NCBI RefSeq assembly: GCF_963169125.1
Contig: NC_084802.1
Coordinates: 118,920,903-118,984,902, forward strand
DNA length: 64,000 nt
Reading direction: 5' to 3'
Source: Humulus lupulus
Lineage: Eukaryota; Streptophyta; Magnoliopsida; Rosales; Cannabaceae
This document shows, piece after piece, positions 9,888-23,187 of this stretch. The notes beneath the pieces were generated by a model, which made no database searches, was not told where the DNA came from, and saw only the letters and a program-made list of their open reading frames with translations. How positions within the stretch are numbered: position 1 is the stretch's first letter; every line of letters begins with the position of its first letter. Both the position numbers and the translations under genes were made by a program.

Positions 9888-11692
9888 GAAACTTACCATT
9901 GATGATGATGTATGCCTAGTCAAATCCCTATGAACACAAAGTGTTCATCGCCAAGGTTTTCTCTTCAAATCTCTACAATCATCAATATTACTCTTAGACA
10001 ATCACTTCAATATCCTTGAACCATTAAAGAATTCAAAATTGGACTTACACTAAGTAATGATTCCTCTATGCTCTAGCCATGACCTTCGAAGAAAATAAAA
10101 AAATTCTCTCTCTTTATCCTTCCATATACGTGAGTCTGGAAAAGGGGCCTATTTTCTTCACATAATACCACTTAATCTATATGTGTAACCTCCTAGTTCC
10201 AGTCTGCATCATTTCCCTTTTACCATCACGTGTAATTAATAAAGACTCCATAACTTCCCATAACCAATTGAAGCCAAGTAACTACCATTGTCCTACACGT
10301 GTGAAACTAATCCTCCATTAACCAAGCGATATGTTTTTAATAAGATCATAATTTAATCATGTTGTGATTGGTTAAATACATGAAGAAATTATTTAGGCAC
10401 GAAAATGTGTAAAAACAATAACAATTTCACAAAAGTCAATATGTGAAAATTGACTTTCGGTACAGGCATTTATAAATTATCTTTTTTAGGTCCAAAATAT
10501 TTATTTTGATTATATAAGAGTACACAAAAATTTGCAAGCATTTGGGTGTTTTTTGAGACAAATTTTAGAGCGTCAAAACAGAGGAATCAGCAACGCATCA
10601 CCTAGCTGTCCGTACAATTATGTGTTTTAGCTCCAAAACTTAAATTTAAATTCTCTAATCTCATTGTTAAAGTCTAATAAGGGTCTTATACCATTTAAAG
10701 GGTTGATATAAGTTAATTGGTGAATTGATCACTCACCTCTCTCTATATATATAGCTTTCGAGAGTACTAGTTTTCTCCAAGATCTTCATCAAGAAAGTTT
10801 GGTTTGTATGAAGACCCAAGGCTTGTGTATCCCAATCTCATTCCATTGCAGTAACTTCAAGCATTTCCACAGAGAAGGCTAGAAATATAGATTTTTTGAC
10901 AACAAATCTACATTTGTGTCAAGCCTTGCAACTTTTGTGTTTCTCATAAAATCATAGTTATGTGATTTTATGTTCTAAGGGTTGTTCTTCAAGAAAGGTC
11001 TATTCTACACTTTAATCTCTTTTTGTTTATGTAATTTGTGTTTGCTATCAGTAAAGTTAGTTACTTGTATCTTTGTTTTTGAGTAGTAACACAAAACTAA
11101 GGTTGTTTATAGCCTAACTCCCAACAAATCCTCCAAAGCATGCTACACATTTATGATTATTTCATGTCCCAAATTTATATTAATATCTAGTTTATATCCA
11201 AAGGGATAAAAGAACTAGATTCCAATACCTCATATTGTCTCATACATTCAGCATTAGTCTCTTAATGTCCAAAATATTTCCAAAAATAAATGTATATCTT
11301 CGTACACATAAAATCACAGCCTATGATCTCATAACACGTCTCTATCATTGTCTACAAAAATATTACAAGATGAACCAACACATAAAATCATATACTAAAA
11401 TCTCCCAAAATTATTCTATGGCAGCCCAATAACTCTCTAAAATTATTCTAGGCTCTATAAATAGATTGCTACTCAACCATACTTTTTAAAAACAAATATT
11501 TCCCTTTATATTTGTTTTTATACTAAAGTCTCTAAAGATTTCATCTAAGCAATCCACTCGACATATATATAATTAAAATAATATTCTTCTTTATTATTTT
11601 AATTATCATGCATAACTCGTAACATAATTTCATCGTAACATCTAATTAAAACAATTAAATTAATAAAAAAAATTTACAAACTGGGTATTACA
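9888..11692 (-). mobile_element. Older LTR-like fragment
   Basis: The right border reads GGGTATTACA at 11683-11692; on the minus strand this is TGTAATACCC, the style of a gypsy LTR start. The left part is cut by the insertion of element A at 9887. No internal gag-pol or primer site was recognised beside it. A plus-strand promoter-like stretch (TATA at 10745-10752, CT-rich start) lies within and may be a separate small LTR insertion. Family not assigned. Confidence 0.35.
10745..10752 (+). promoter_or_regulatory. TATA-box-like sequence
   Basis: TATATATA preceded by CTCTCTC and followed about 40 nt later by a CT-rich stretch. It resembles the promoter of an LTR; no downstream gene was found. 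Confidence 0.3.
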
Positions 11693-12860
11693 CGAATCCT
11701 CAGCGACACTGATAGGACCCACACCAGTCTGCATGACCTGGGCGGTGTTGGTGTGGGCGATCGTCTCCCTCACCAGTAGGACCTACTCCAGTCTCGGTTG
11801 CCTGGTTAGGGCCAGTGTAGAGGACAATTACTCCACTGAGCACCTCGCCAGTGAGGCCCTCGTCGACTACCTTAGTGATAGTCTTCTTGGAGCCTCTTCC
11901 TCCATTCTCACCCTCGTGGTCATCGCCCTCGTAAACTAGACATGCCCCATAGTAAGCAATCATGCAAAGGACATTCTTGCCTAGAAGCTGAGGTCAAGAT
12001 TTCTGTTGAACTTTAAAATGGAAAATAACATGTTGTTGGTGGTGTCCCTGCCTTTTTTTCTTGGAGACAAGGTCAGCCTGCAACCTAGAAATCTCCTTGT
12101 GTTGTAACACGTCAAGGGCCTCGGGGTACGCCTTCCAAGCAGTCGCATCCTTACGGGCCTCTTCCAAATCCCTTGGGTCTTCACTAACTTCTCCATGTGG
12201 GCTTCTTAGATAGCCTTTGTTAAGTCACCTCTAGCCATCACCACTTTTCCTGGACCGTCGTCAACTTTGCATGCATATCATCGACCTCCCGCTTAAACTA
12301 ACAAGTGAGGTGGAGGGGTGTCATCGAGGTCTGCAAAGGAAAAAAGGGAACCAAATGTCAGGGAAATCAAGCCAAAAATAATAGCGCAAGCAGTTATCAA
12401 TGGGAATACTTACCAAAGTATACTTCACCATTTGTTGGTGAAGAAAGTTTCTGGAAGGGCCTGCCATACACAATGGCCAAAAATCCAACACATGGACGCC
12501 TTCACAGACGATGATCTGCATCTCTAAATGTCAGTTAAGGGTCTCCCAAACCGGCGACGGTATGGAGGGTCGGTCAGATGGCCCCTTCGCAACTTTTTGG
12601 ACATAAAATGACCCACTTGTTGAACACGGTGCCATACTCTTCTAACCCGGAGAGAGAGGTGGAGGATGCACGACCTCGCTAGTGGGTCAATACTTCTTGG
12701 GTCTTTTCTCCATGGTCGCATCTTTGGAGGATGGTCATTTCTTCCCTTTAGATGGGCGCGATGCCAATGGCTTGGCGAAAAGAGTGGAAGGATCATCAAG
12801 AGGGGCATTGGTGTTGCCTCCCATATGACCTGCACAAAAGAATAAAAGAGAAGGCACATG
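11693..12860 (-). pseudogene. Decayed charged/coiled-coil coding remnant
   Basis: Minus-strand sequence with coding texture but many stops and frame changes. Readable pieces in order: a linker with LDDPSTLFAKPLASRPSKG, a piece with CEGVHVLDFWPLCMAGPS, a charged helical piece with DLEEARKDATAWKAY and HKEISRLQADL, and an acidic, Gly-rich tail (11963-11700). The order (linker, compact piece, coiled coil, acidic tail) resembles the antisense gene of element E, so it may derive from another Tat-type retroelement. Identity is a guess; no functional protein is possible. Confidence 0.3.
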
Positions 12861-12958
12861 TTAGTTAAGAAATATGCTCATTGAGCTTGCGACAATATAA
12901 AAATAGCGAGTATATAATAAATTTGTATGTATGCATGAAGAATGAGAAAAAAAATCTG

Positions 12959-13131
12959 CTGTCCCCAATTCTCTGTCTCCTCTATGTCCCACCAATTATT
13001 TTAAGACACCACATTTATGTATAGTTGGTAAAAGAGAAAGTTGTAAATAATTTAAATATATATTAAATAAATAAATGAGGTGTCTTTAAATAATTAGTGG
13101 GACATGGAGGAGACAGGAAATTTAGGGACAG
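12959..13131. mobile_element. MITE, 173 bp, ~50-bp terminal inverted repeats
   Basis: Left arm starts CTGTCCCCAATT and continues TCTGTCTCCTC, ATGTCCCACCAATTATTT, AAGACACC; the right arm is its reverse complement with a few mismatches, ending GGGACAG at 13131. AT-rich centre, no coding. A non-autonomous DNA transposon; a clean TSD could not be defined, so the superfamily is open. Confidence 0.75.
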
Positions 13132-14269
13132 GTGATTTTTTTTCGAAGAAATGAGGGAATACTATAAATACCAAGCAAGCAGTCTAGACCCAGATCAAAA
13201 ATATAGAGTTCACTTGGATACATTGTAGGACTGGGTTGATAATCTCTCAAAATGTTGGCAACCCACTCAGCCAAAAGTGAGCTTAGACTTTGGTTACCTT
13301 CCGGGTTATCGTTCAGGTTAGGGGTGAAAGTAAAAACCGCCAAATCAACCATTTAAAAATCGAAAAATTCAGTTCCACGTCATCACCAAAATTCATGGTC
13401 AGTTTTGGTTTTTATTACAAAGTGATCGTTTTGGTTTTTAAAATAAAAAAAAAAATTGGTTTAACCGGAAACCGACCATATTAAATATATTTATATATTT
13501 AAAATAAAATTAATAGCACTTGGTTACAATGGTATTCCTTTCTTTCTAGAGGTGAGGAGTTTGAGATTAATAAAATTAATAGATGTGAAATAAGGCTCAA
13601 CATGCCACTACACTGATGTTTCTTCTTGTAATTTAAGAGTTAAAATATTTATTTATTATTAAAATAAAAGTGAATTTCAACATTCATTTTATTAATTGTT
13701 ATTCAATTAATTAGGCTCGATCTAGTAATACAAAACAAATGGGCATTCACAAGTAGAACCACCCACTAGAGAGGAATTTGAATTTTGTACTTTTAATTAG
13801 GCCTGAATAAAACCTAACATTTTATGTATAGTTTTATTTTAATATTTCCACATATTCAAAATCAAAATTGGGTCATCATTATATTTATATTTAAAGCTCA
13901 AATGAAAAAAATAACTTAATAATGATGTATGGCATGTTAACAATTGGATGAGCCTAGCATATCATTCTATATGACATGTTACTCATTTATAAAATTTATT
14001 TCCAAAATAAACAATTTTCGTTAAAAATAAATAAATCCTAGCTAATAAAAAATAATTAGACATTTATCAATTTAAAAATAAATAAATAATTAAAATAATT
14101 TATTAGAAAAAATTCAATTAATTAATTAAATTTAAACTTGATTGTTATGTTTAAAAAATATCTCACAAAATAAGAAAACTAAAAAATAATTAATTTATTA
14201 ACCATAAATAATTTGAAATTTTGAAACAATATTAGTTTTCCAAAAAAAAATATCATTTTCTAAATTTAT
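13132..14269. other. AT-rich intergenic DNA, nothing recognised
   Basis: Low-complexity, very AT-rich sequence with short A/T runs. Small open reading frames lack codon structure or similarity to anything known. Confidence 0.5.
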
Positions 14270-16050
14270 GGTTTTTTTTCACTTGGCTGCACGACGCGCG
14301 CACACGCCTAAACTAAAAAATTCAACTTTTTTGTGCCAAAAATTGCTCCAAATTTTTTTCTAATAATTTAAAAGGGTATATACAATTAATAAAACACACA
14401 TAAAAATTAAAAAACACTAAAACAATCAATTTTTAGGCAAAAAACACATAAAACCTAAACATGCTTCTAGAACATGCAACCATCAAATTTTCTAACAATA
14501 TAATAGCATGGCATACAGAACAAAGACTCCTTCATTTAGATTCTCTATCATTTTGTCCGTTCTGAATGCTATGAATTGTCAAGAATCTAAACCGCTTAGA
14601 TTATGCCAAAGTCTTCCAAGGCTATCTCTGAATCAAGTCTAACAAAGAGTGTGCAAGTTCTCAACACATGAGATGGAATTAGAGAAGGAAGAACAAGAGA
14701 ATGAGTGGCCAAGAAAGGATTAGACTTTCTAGGTTTTCACTTACCCAAAAATGAACTAATTGACTTATGAAAACCCTAGAGATCACAAACCTTATATAGG
14801 CTACTTCATGGGCTTTATTTTAATTAAATTAATTAAAATAATAAATAAAAATCCAATGTCTTGGGCTCCCACATATGGACTTGGGCCCAATCTCTTTGTC
14901 TTGAATTTAAATATCAATTGGGTCTAAATTCAAAGCTTTTTTATTTATTTATCTTTAATTAAATAATTAAATCATTATTCACATTAACTAATTATTATTT
15001 GAAACTTGATTTAATACTATTTATTTATATTAACACCAATTTATCAATATTAATAAATTCGCCCAAAAAACTCTCTTTTATTCCCAAATTCTCATTACAT
15101 GTAAAAATCACTAAATTGGCCTCGTCAATTTGATATTTCGAATTGATAATTAAATCAATTGTTTGAGACTATTAAACTTAATTTGATAAGAGACGACATG
15201 GGGACCATGGATCCATGAATATAAGCCTCAATAAATTCCCATGAGTTTATTTATTAAATAAATTATCTCACAATTTATTAATTCATCATGACTCCACTAT
15301 AGATTCAGAATTTAACTCTTGAATTCATAGAACATATTTTCCAAACCACAAATACGTTATCCATTGTTATAACCATTACATTCAATCAATGAATAACTAA
15401 CGAGCTTGGTGCAAATTACTATTTTACCCCTCATCAATATTTTATCCTTAACTACCACTAAGGTACTTATAAATGATATTTCTATGAGCTTAATCACAGA
15501 AATGGGATCTCAATTGTTTAACCTTTTGAACAAAGCAATTAAGGAAATCATTCTTTCACTTCTCATACAAAAGTTATAGATTTCTTATCTATGAATAATA
15601 CTCACACTCAATTACACTACTAAATCTCCAAGATGTATGTATGAGCTAGACCGTTGGGTAAGCTAGTAACAAACAAGTCAAAAGATGTAAATAATATAAT
15701 TAGCATAAAATTATCAATCATAATTAAGATCAACTTGACCTACGGTCAACGTTGTGACATTGATTAGATTCGATAACAACGATACTTATTTCTCTATCAA
15801 TAATCAATATCGGTCCTAGTCCGATATAAACAAATACATTCGATCTTATCTACTTGTCAATGCCTTAGGCAAGACATCATACCCCGAATGTGTAAGCAGA
15901 TCATATCGTAGATTAACAAATCAGTGAAAATCCAATGTACTGGTTCAATCTTACGACTCGTTCTTTTGAACATATAATTACAACTATATTCCACTGTGAC
16001 CTAATCTCTATAATTTTAACTATCCACATGTTCGGAATTCTATGAATGTT
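14270..16050 (-). mobile_element. Copia-like LTR fragment, minus orientation
   Basis: On the minus strand it shares its layout with the plus-strand copies at 16050-28785 and 28925-49743: a GACCGATAT block, TATAGTGGAGT, a GGTCCCC block, a TATA box (TATATAAGG, at about 14792-14800), then TCTCATGTGTTGAGAA and TTGGAAGA blocks. No gag-pol follows. Assignment to Ty1/copia rests on overall style only; it could be another non-coding LTR family. Confidence 0.5.
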
Positions 16051-16329
16051 TTCATTTATAGTGGAATAATCATGAGATTAATAAATATGATTATTGAATC
16101 AAAGAGTTTTGGTTAATAATCTTTTATTTATTGGAGCTTGGAATTATTGTTTCATAGGTCCCCGGGGCAGCTTTATCGACATTATTCAAGGTAAGAGTTG
16201 ATACAAGGGTCGAACTGTGAATGGACTATTTGAGAGAATATTTATTCTTTGGGATAAATGTGCAATTATGTGATAATTGAAGTTGAACAATTTATTATTG
16301 CATTTGTGCAATTTTTGAAATTGTGTAGA

Positions 16330-16951
16330 TGTTTACCAAAGAAAGACTTACTTGCCGATGTGGCAAAGTTCGTACGCACGCAGGTTTCACATGACTATTT
16401 AAGTGGTTACGTTCAGGTCGACCATTGACCAGAGGTGAAGTTGCTCGATAGATCAAGAAGATGCTTAACCGTACGACAAAAGACGTGTTTCATATGCGAC
16501 CAGGATGGTCGTAACATATCAAATATTTCTAAATATTTTTTCTCCTACTTTTATGTAAAGATTGTAATTTATATTATTATTTAGATATGTTTGTATCAAA
16601 ATATATACACGGCTTATCGGCCCGTAAAAAGAGCCTTGAGCCTATAAATAGGACTCAAGGGACTCTTTGGAGCGAGGGCATTTTTTGTAATCAAGAGAGA
16701 GAAATATAGTGTTTTTATGCACGAAATTTGTACTCACCTCCAAGATTGTGAAACTCGTGAACCCTAGTTCACTGATTGCAGGTTTTGGAGTACTTCTAAA
16801 ATAATAAGAACATGAAGTGGATGTAAGTCATTACCATTATTTGGGGCTGAGCCACTATAAAATTTGGTGTCGTTTATCTTCTTGGTTTCAATTAATCTTA
16901 TTTCTATCGTTTTTATTGACTCCGTGTCGTTGACCAAATCGAGGGTCAACA
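16330..16951 (+). repeat. Element E 5' LTR
   Basis: Begins TGTTTACC and ends GAGGGTCAACA. TATAAATA at 16643-16650 followed about 30 nt on by the likely start region. Same length as the 3' copy, with scattered single-base differences. Confidence 0.93.
16643..16650 (+). promoter_or_regulatory. TATA box, element E 5' LTR
   Basis: TATAAATA inside GCCTATAAATAGGACTC; the same block is present in the 3' LTR at 27560-27567. Confidence 0.7.
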
Positions 16952-16954
16952 TTT

Positions 16955-16972
16955 TGGTGCTTTCATTGAGAG
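16955..16972 (+). promoter_or_regulatory. Primer binding site, element E
   Basis: TGGTGCTTTCATTGAGAG starts 3 nt after the LTR, with the TGG expected to pair with a tRNA CCA end. The tRNA was not identified from sequence alone. Confidence 0.6.
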
Positions 16973-17000
16973 TTGAACTCATGACTTTCAAGAAGATTAA

Positions 17001-19083
17001 ATGACAAAAACAACCAGGAGAGTGGGGCAAACCTCTAGGAATATGCCATATCAACCTCCTCCAAAAAGTGTAGCAGAAGATGAGCCACATGTGGAGTTGG
17101 AAGAGGAGGAGATGGATTTTGAAACCCTGAGGACGACCTTGATTGTATTGCAAGAGGAATTAGCTAATTTGAGGGCTAATCAAGAGAATGTAGCTGAGAC
17201 GATGGTTTTGCAACAAGGGAGATTGACCGGCAGTGCCAAGAACTGATAGAGCGGCAGGCTGACATGGACCGCCGATAGAGGGATGCCACTGCAACCTTAG
17301 AAGCGGCCATTCAATTGGCATACGGACAGCCTGTACCTGCCTCCCAACCGGATCAGCCACCCAACACTCACCCTCAGCAAAATCCACATTTAGAGCATCC
17401 CAAATATCACCACAGTCCACCACAACCAAGGAATCCTCAAAGACCAGAGCAACCTCATGCTGCTCAACAGGAGAGGCCAGTCCAAGATCCTGAGCAGCGA
17501 CCACCCTCTCGCGCTGATCGAGATAACGCCCAGCAGCAAAGGCAGAATAGGGTCGAGCAGCATCCCAAAAGCCCTAGACGCCAGACAACTGAGGAGAAAA
17601 ACCCTCCTAGCATAGTAATGTGGATTCAGGCTCTGCGGTCAGAGGTCCCCCACAACATAGTAATGTTAGAGGACCTACCGACCAATGCAGGCCTCCCCCT
17701 ATTTATCGAGACATACCAGCAGGGAGAGAGGGAAATAATGCGAACAGAAGGTCACACCCTCATAGGTCACAATTTAAAGATGGCCATGATTATAATGAGG
17801 TGGATTCTGGCAGGAGGAACGCTGGTCAAAAGCAGAAAGAGAGAGGCAAACGACAAAATCCTCCGCCAATGGAGAACCAACCTATAAGCTAAAACGATGG
17901 GGGCAGTCCAAACAGCCCAATGTCTTCGACCAACTAGGTGCAAGTGAGCAAAGGAGAAGGGATGAAGACCTGAGGGATGTACTCAATAATCGAAGGGAAA
18001 GTTACGATGAGTACTTCCCCCCAACCCCAGGCGCTCCAACAATACCAGATGATGTACAGGCCCAAATAGATGTCTTAAATTAGGTCATGCAACAATTAGT
18101 TGGGAACAGGGCATCCCATATAGAATTTGATCGGAGGAAGGGAACCCCATTCATTCATAGAATTGTTGTGACAGAAACTCCGAGCAAATTTAAGATGCCA
18201 ATTCTACCCAACTTCATGGGAGGAGAAGATCCTGTCTCCCGCGTTAATAAATTTGAGATACAGATGGACATCCAAAAGGTGTCAGATGATGCTCGATGCA
18301 GGATTTTTCCTACCACGTTATCCGAATCTTCTCAAGAGTGGTATTTCAAGTTCCCTCCGGCCATCATAGTTTCTTGGAAATGTTCGTAAAGTAGTTTTAC
18401 AGACACTTCTATACTGGTCGAATACACCCAACAGAGGCCAATCAGCTGGTCGAGATTCGACAAAAGGAAGGAGAAACCCTAAAAGGCTATATCCAACGAT
18501 TCATGCGAGTAGCTGCTTGGGCCAAAACAGTTGGAGATGAGGGAAAGATGATGGCTCTTACTGCTGGAGTACGACGCCATTCTCCCTTCTGGAGTAGTTT
18601 ACAAAACAATGGAGTCAAGAATTCCTGGATCGCGCAAACAAGCATATCAAGCTCGAGGAGGCTATCGCTAATGAGGGGAAATCTCATGTGGATGATCGAG
18701 GCAAAAAGGAAGACCCCACCAAAGCCGCCAATGGAACTGGTAAACCCAACGGCAATGGAAAAAATAATAGAAAAAATGGGGGCAAAAGGGCGAACAACGA
18801 GCCAGCAACATCTGATAGCAAACACCCCAAGAAAAATAGATACGAGCCAAGGTTCACCAATTACACTGCCCTGGTCGATAGCCGAGCTAAAGTATATCAG
18901 GCCAGTCATAGCACTGTTCCCTTTAGGCGGCCAGCACCGATTAGAAAAGATATCTCCAAAAGGGACACGACCAAGTTTTGTCATTTTCACAACGACTATG
19001 GCCATGACACCAACGAGTGTAACCAGCTCAAAGATGAGATCGATTTCCTTATTCAGCAAGGAAATTTAAGGAGGTATGTATGA
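17001..19083 (+). pseudogene. Element E gag, broken
   Basis: Gag reading frames in several registers: a start region at 17001 (acidic, Glu-rich), a Pro/Gln-rich linker (17315-17887), the capsid-like core at 18087-18389 (LPNFMGGEDPVSRVNKF, SSQEWYFKF) and a basic C-terminal part (18688-19083) ending in a zinc-knuckle-like segment, FCHFHNDYGHDTNEC. Stops include TAG just before 18087 and TAA at 18388. Frame changes separate the pieces. Gag would assemble the particle and bind genomic RNA; this copy cannot give one chain. Confidence 0.8.
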
Positions 19084-19309
19084 GCTAGCGGAGGTTCTCA
19101 ACAGGAGGCTCATAGAGGCAACAAGCAGGCGCTTGTACGCCAATGCTCGGCTCCTTTACAGCCAGCTCTGGTTGCTGGTACATTGTTGACCATTTGCGGA
19201 GGACCACACATAGAAGGTGACAGTGGTAAGGCAAGGGAAAGATATGCCAGAACCCTACGTCACGATCATGATATCAAAATGCTAAATATCGAGGAGTGAA
19301 CTTCCAAAA

Positions 19310-19735
19310 TAGCTCGAACAGAGGAAGAGTTAATAACTTTCTTCGAGCTGGACGCTCAGCATGTTCGATTTCCCCACTCAGATCCTCTGGTTGTAGATGT
19401 TCAGATCGCCAACATGATGGTAAAACGTGTGTTGGTGGATACAGGAAGCTCGGTCAATGTTTTGTATAAATCTTCATTGGAAAGAATGAAATTATAAGTG
19501 CAAGATTTAGATCCATGCAACCAAACCATCTATCATTTTTCTGGCGAAGGGCTCGTGCCAACAGGGTCGAATAGACTCTCAGTCACAGCAGGAGCTGCAC
19601 CTGCAAACAAGACATTACTCGCTACTTTTATAGTAGTCAATTGTCCTTCTGCATATAATGCCGTGATTGGGAGACATATACTCATCGATCTGCTAGCCGG
19701 TCTTGCATTTAGCCATGAAGTTTCCAACTGATGCA
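19310..19735 (+). pseudogene. Element E aspartic protease
   Basis: Pepsin-type retroviral-like protease that would cut Gag-Pol. The active-site DTGS is at 19438-19449 within VLVDTGSSVNVLY, and the second half holds a conserved AVIGRHIL segment. A TAA stop at 19495-19497 separates the active site from the C-terminal half, so the domain is interrupted. Confidence 0.75.
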
Positions 19736-19963
19736 GGAGTTGGGTGTGTGTTGGGAAACCAACGAGAAGCACAAGAATGTTACAATTCCTCGATCACAAA
19801 AGCAAAAAGAGGCAGATCATTGGATAGAGCCAAAAAAAGGTTGCTAGTAATAAATGAGACACATGCCCAATCAGGTGAACAAGTCACCAAATAGGGTGTT
19901 GCCCAAAGTGAGGATAGGGACTTAGATCCTTGCTTTGGGGATTTTGAAGAAAACATTGGACCC

Positions 19964-21200
19964 GTGGAGGACCTCGAGGAGGTCCAACTAGAAGAGACAG
20001 ATCCAACCAGGGTTGTGAAAGTCAGTAAAAACTTAGAAACAATGACGAAACACAAGCTAGTTGAATTTTTGAAGAAGCAACAGGAGGTCTTTCCCTGGTC
20101 GCATAAAGATATGGTTGGGATAGACCCAACAGTGATCAGCCATGTCTTGAATATAGACAGAAACTTTCAACCTGTACAACAAAAAAGAAGGTTGCTCGAC
20201 AAAGATAGATCCAAGGCCTTAAAAGAAGAAGTCGAGAAACTAAAGGAAAGTGGATTCATTAGGATAGCATTTTGTCCATCTTGGGCATCTAATCCCGTAC
20301 TAGTTCCCAAGCCAAATGGCAAGTGGAGGACGTGCATAGATTTCACAGACCTTAATAAAGCCTGTCTGAAGGATTGTTTCCCACTTCCAAGAATTGACCA
20401 GCTGGTCGATGCTACATCAAGACAAGAAACTTTATTGTTCATGGATGCTTACTCTAGTTATAATCAAATTAGTATGCATCCACTTGATGAAGATCACTCT
20501 AGCTTTCGAACAGATACGACACATTACTGTTATAAAGTAATGCCCTTCGGTTTGAAAAATGCTGGTGCAACTTACCAGCGACTAGTTAACCATATGTTCA
20601 AAGAGTTGATCGGCATTAATATGGAAGTCTATGTCGACGATATGCTGGTCAAGTCGAAAAAATCCGAAGAACACATCAAGGACCTACAAGAATGCTTCAA
20701 CATCTTGAACAAATATCAGATGAAGATGAACCCTTTTAAATGTTCCTTTGGTGTTGGATCAGGGAAATTTTTGGGATTCATAGTAAACTCACAAGGAATC
20801 GAAGCTAATCCCGAAAAAATTCAGGCACTGCTCGAGATGCAGTCTCCTACCAAAATTAAAGATGTCCAAAGCCTAACCGGAAGAATTGCGGCCCTAAGTA
20901 GATTCATATCTAAATCAACGGACCAATGTGTTCCATTTTTTAATCTACTCAGAGGCAACAAAAAGTTTGAATGGACAGAGGAGTGAGAACAGGCCTTTCA
21001 AGCGCTAAAATCCCAAATGTCGCAACTGCCAATTTTGTCCAAACCAGTCGAAGGAAAAACTTTGTTCACCTACTTAGCAATCACAGAGTACGCTGCTAGT
21101 GCTGTTTTAATCAGAGAAGAAGACAACATCCAAAAGGCAGTATACTATGTAAGTAAGAGCCTAGTGGGAGCGAAATGACGATATACGCCCATAGAGAAAT
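19964..21200 (+). pseudogene. Element E reverse transcriptase and first RNase H
   Basis: 340-codon open stretch (19964-20986) covering the reverse transcriptase: WRTCIDFTDLNKAC, PLPRIDQLVDA, MPFGLKNAGATYQR and the catalytic YVDD at 20630-20641. It copies element RNA into DNA. TGA at 20984-20986 ends the stretch; the RNase H that follows (LFTYLAITEYAASAVLIRE) is in frame beyond it, and then TGA near 21177 breaks it again. The RT core is intact, with all visible catalytic residues present. Confidence 0.88.
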
Positions 21201-21870
21201 TGGCTTATTGCTTGATTCTGGCCTCTAGGAAGCTGCGACCCTACTTCAGGCTCACCCACCAGCCACTACGGCAAGTCTTACAAAAACTAGAAGTCACTGG
21301 TCGGTTATTAAAATGGGCAGTCAAACTAGGGCAGTTCGAAATTTCTTATTCACCACGAGCAGCAATGAAAGGACAAGCTCTACCAGATTTCATTGCGGAA
21401 TTCACCGGACTCCCTGTCAGTGAGCTGATGGTAGAAACCGATGGTCAAAATCAATCCCCTACCTGGAAGTTGTTTGTAGACGGCTCTTCCAACGAGCACA
21501 ACGCAGGGGCAGGTTTGATTTTAATCACACCCGAGGGAAATCAGTTTCACTATGCGATCGGATTCAACTTCACAGCCTCAAACAATGAACCTAAGTACGA
21601 GCCTCTACTCACAGGATTAAACTAGCAAAGGATATGGATTTAAAGTCACTAGAAGTACATAGTGATTCTCAGCTAGTGATTAATCAAATTTTGGGAGAAT
21701 ATCAAGCTAGAGGTCTCAAGATGGTGGCATATTTGAACAAAGCAAAGGACTTGTTGGCACATTTTGGGAAATATACTCTCCAGCAAGTACCTCGCGATCA
21801 AAATTCAAATGTTGATGCCTTAGCCAAGTTGGCAAGCGCTAAAGATGTTGATGCCTTGAGCATAGTACCA
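21200..21870 (+). pseudogene. Element E second (archaeal-type) RNase H
   Basis: Two open pieces (21200-21625, 21634-22116) carry the extra RNase H typical of Tat elements: WKLFVDGSSNEHNAGAG with the first acidic residue, then LEVHSDSQLVINQI and VPRDQNSNVDALAKLAS with later ones. A TAG at 21623-21625 splits it. This domain is used as a lineage marker and sits between the gypsy RNase H and integrase. Confidence 0.85.
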
Positions 21871-22089
21871 GTCGAACATTCGTTGGCATCAAGCATTCAA
21901 GTGGAAGAAGCCTCGCTAGTGATACAAGCGTCAGACATGTGGATGACGCCCATCATCAAATATCTCGAACAAGGAGTATTACCAGTAGAAACGAACAAGG
22001 CGAGGACGCTTCAAAGGCAATCAGCCCGATTTATTTTGGTCGATGTAATCTTAATAGACAAGCATACTCAATGCCTTTATTATGGTATG

Positions 22090-23187
22090 TTTCTAAGGAG
22101 AAGGCTAAGGAATTGATGCAAGAAGTACATGAAGGTTTCTGTGGAGATCACGCTGGGGGGCAAAGTTTGTCAAAAAAGATTCTCCAGCAAGGGTGTTTCC
22201 AGCCTACCATGATCGAGGACTCTATGGAATTTGTTAAAAAGTGTGACAAATGTCAAAGATTCTCCAAGATAACATGAGCAACCCCAAATGAGCTCAAACA
22301 GATGCAAAGCCCGTGGCCGTTCGCAGTTTGGGGAATTGATCTGATTGGATCTTTACCTACATGTAAAGGGAATGGCAAGGATGCAGTAGTTGTTCTTGGC
22401 TACTTTACGAAGTGGGCCGAAGCTGAGCCACTCGCAACAATAACGACCAAGAAAGTATTGGATTTTGTCGTTAAAAACATCATATGTCGGTATGGGTTAC
22501 AAGGAAAATTTTTCTCAGATAATGGCACACAATTCGACAGCAATCTTTTCATTGATTTCTGCGAAAGGCATGGAATTATAAAGAGTTTTTCGTGAGTTTC
22601 TCATCCATAGGCAAACGGACAAGTTTTGATCGTGAACAAAACTCTAAAGGACACACTGAAGAAAAGGCTCAAAGAAGCAAGGGGGCGTGGCCAAAGCAAC
22701 AACAGGCTCAAAGAAGCAAAAAGTACCCTGGTCGTATAGAACATCTCACCGAACAACAACAGGCCATACACCATTTTCTTTGGCCTATGGGTATGAAGCC
22801 ATGTTGCCTGTTGAGCTAAATCCACCATCGCATAGAAGGCTAACATATGACCAGAGCACGAATAACCAGTTATTAATGGACTCTTTAGACTTGGCCAACG
22901 AAAGGCGCGATCAGGCTCAACTTCGAGTAGCAGTATACCAAAAAAAGGTCGCTCGATATTTTAACTCTAAAGTACGTGAAAGAAAGTTTAACGTGGGAGA
23001 TTTGGTACTTAGAAGAGTTTTTCTCAACACTCGCAACCAGAATGTTGGAGTACTCGGCCCAAACTGGGAAGGTCCCTATCAAATCGAAGAAATCCTTCAC
23101 CCAGGCACATATAAACTTGCTCGCTTAAATGGAGATCTTGTTCCTCGCTATTGGAATGGAGAACACCTACGCAAGTATTATCAATGA
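22090..23187 (+). pseudogene. Element E integrase
   Basis: Integrase inserts the DNA copy into the genome. The N-terminal zinc domain (HEGFCGDHAGG ... CDKCQRF) is present, then the catalytic core with aspartates in WGIDLIGSLP and FFSDNGTQFDS (22302-22595). A TGA after KSFS (22593-22595) and a scrambled, shortened stretch to 22687 remove the region with the third acidic residue. The C-terminal part (22687-23187) reads through VGDLVLRR and NWEGPYQI to a natural end LRKYYQ. Confidence 0.85.

Noticed and set aside
13290..13484. Open frame near 13.3 kb
   Set aside because: AT-rich with no codon pattern; overlaps an open frame on the other strand.
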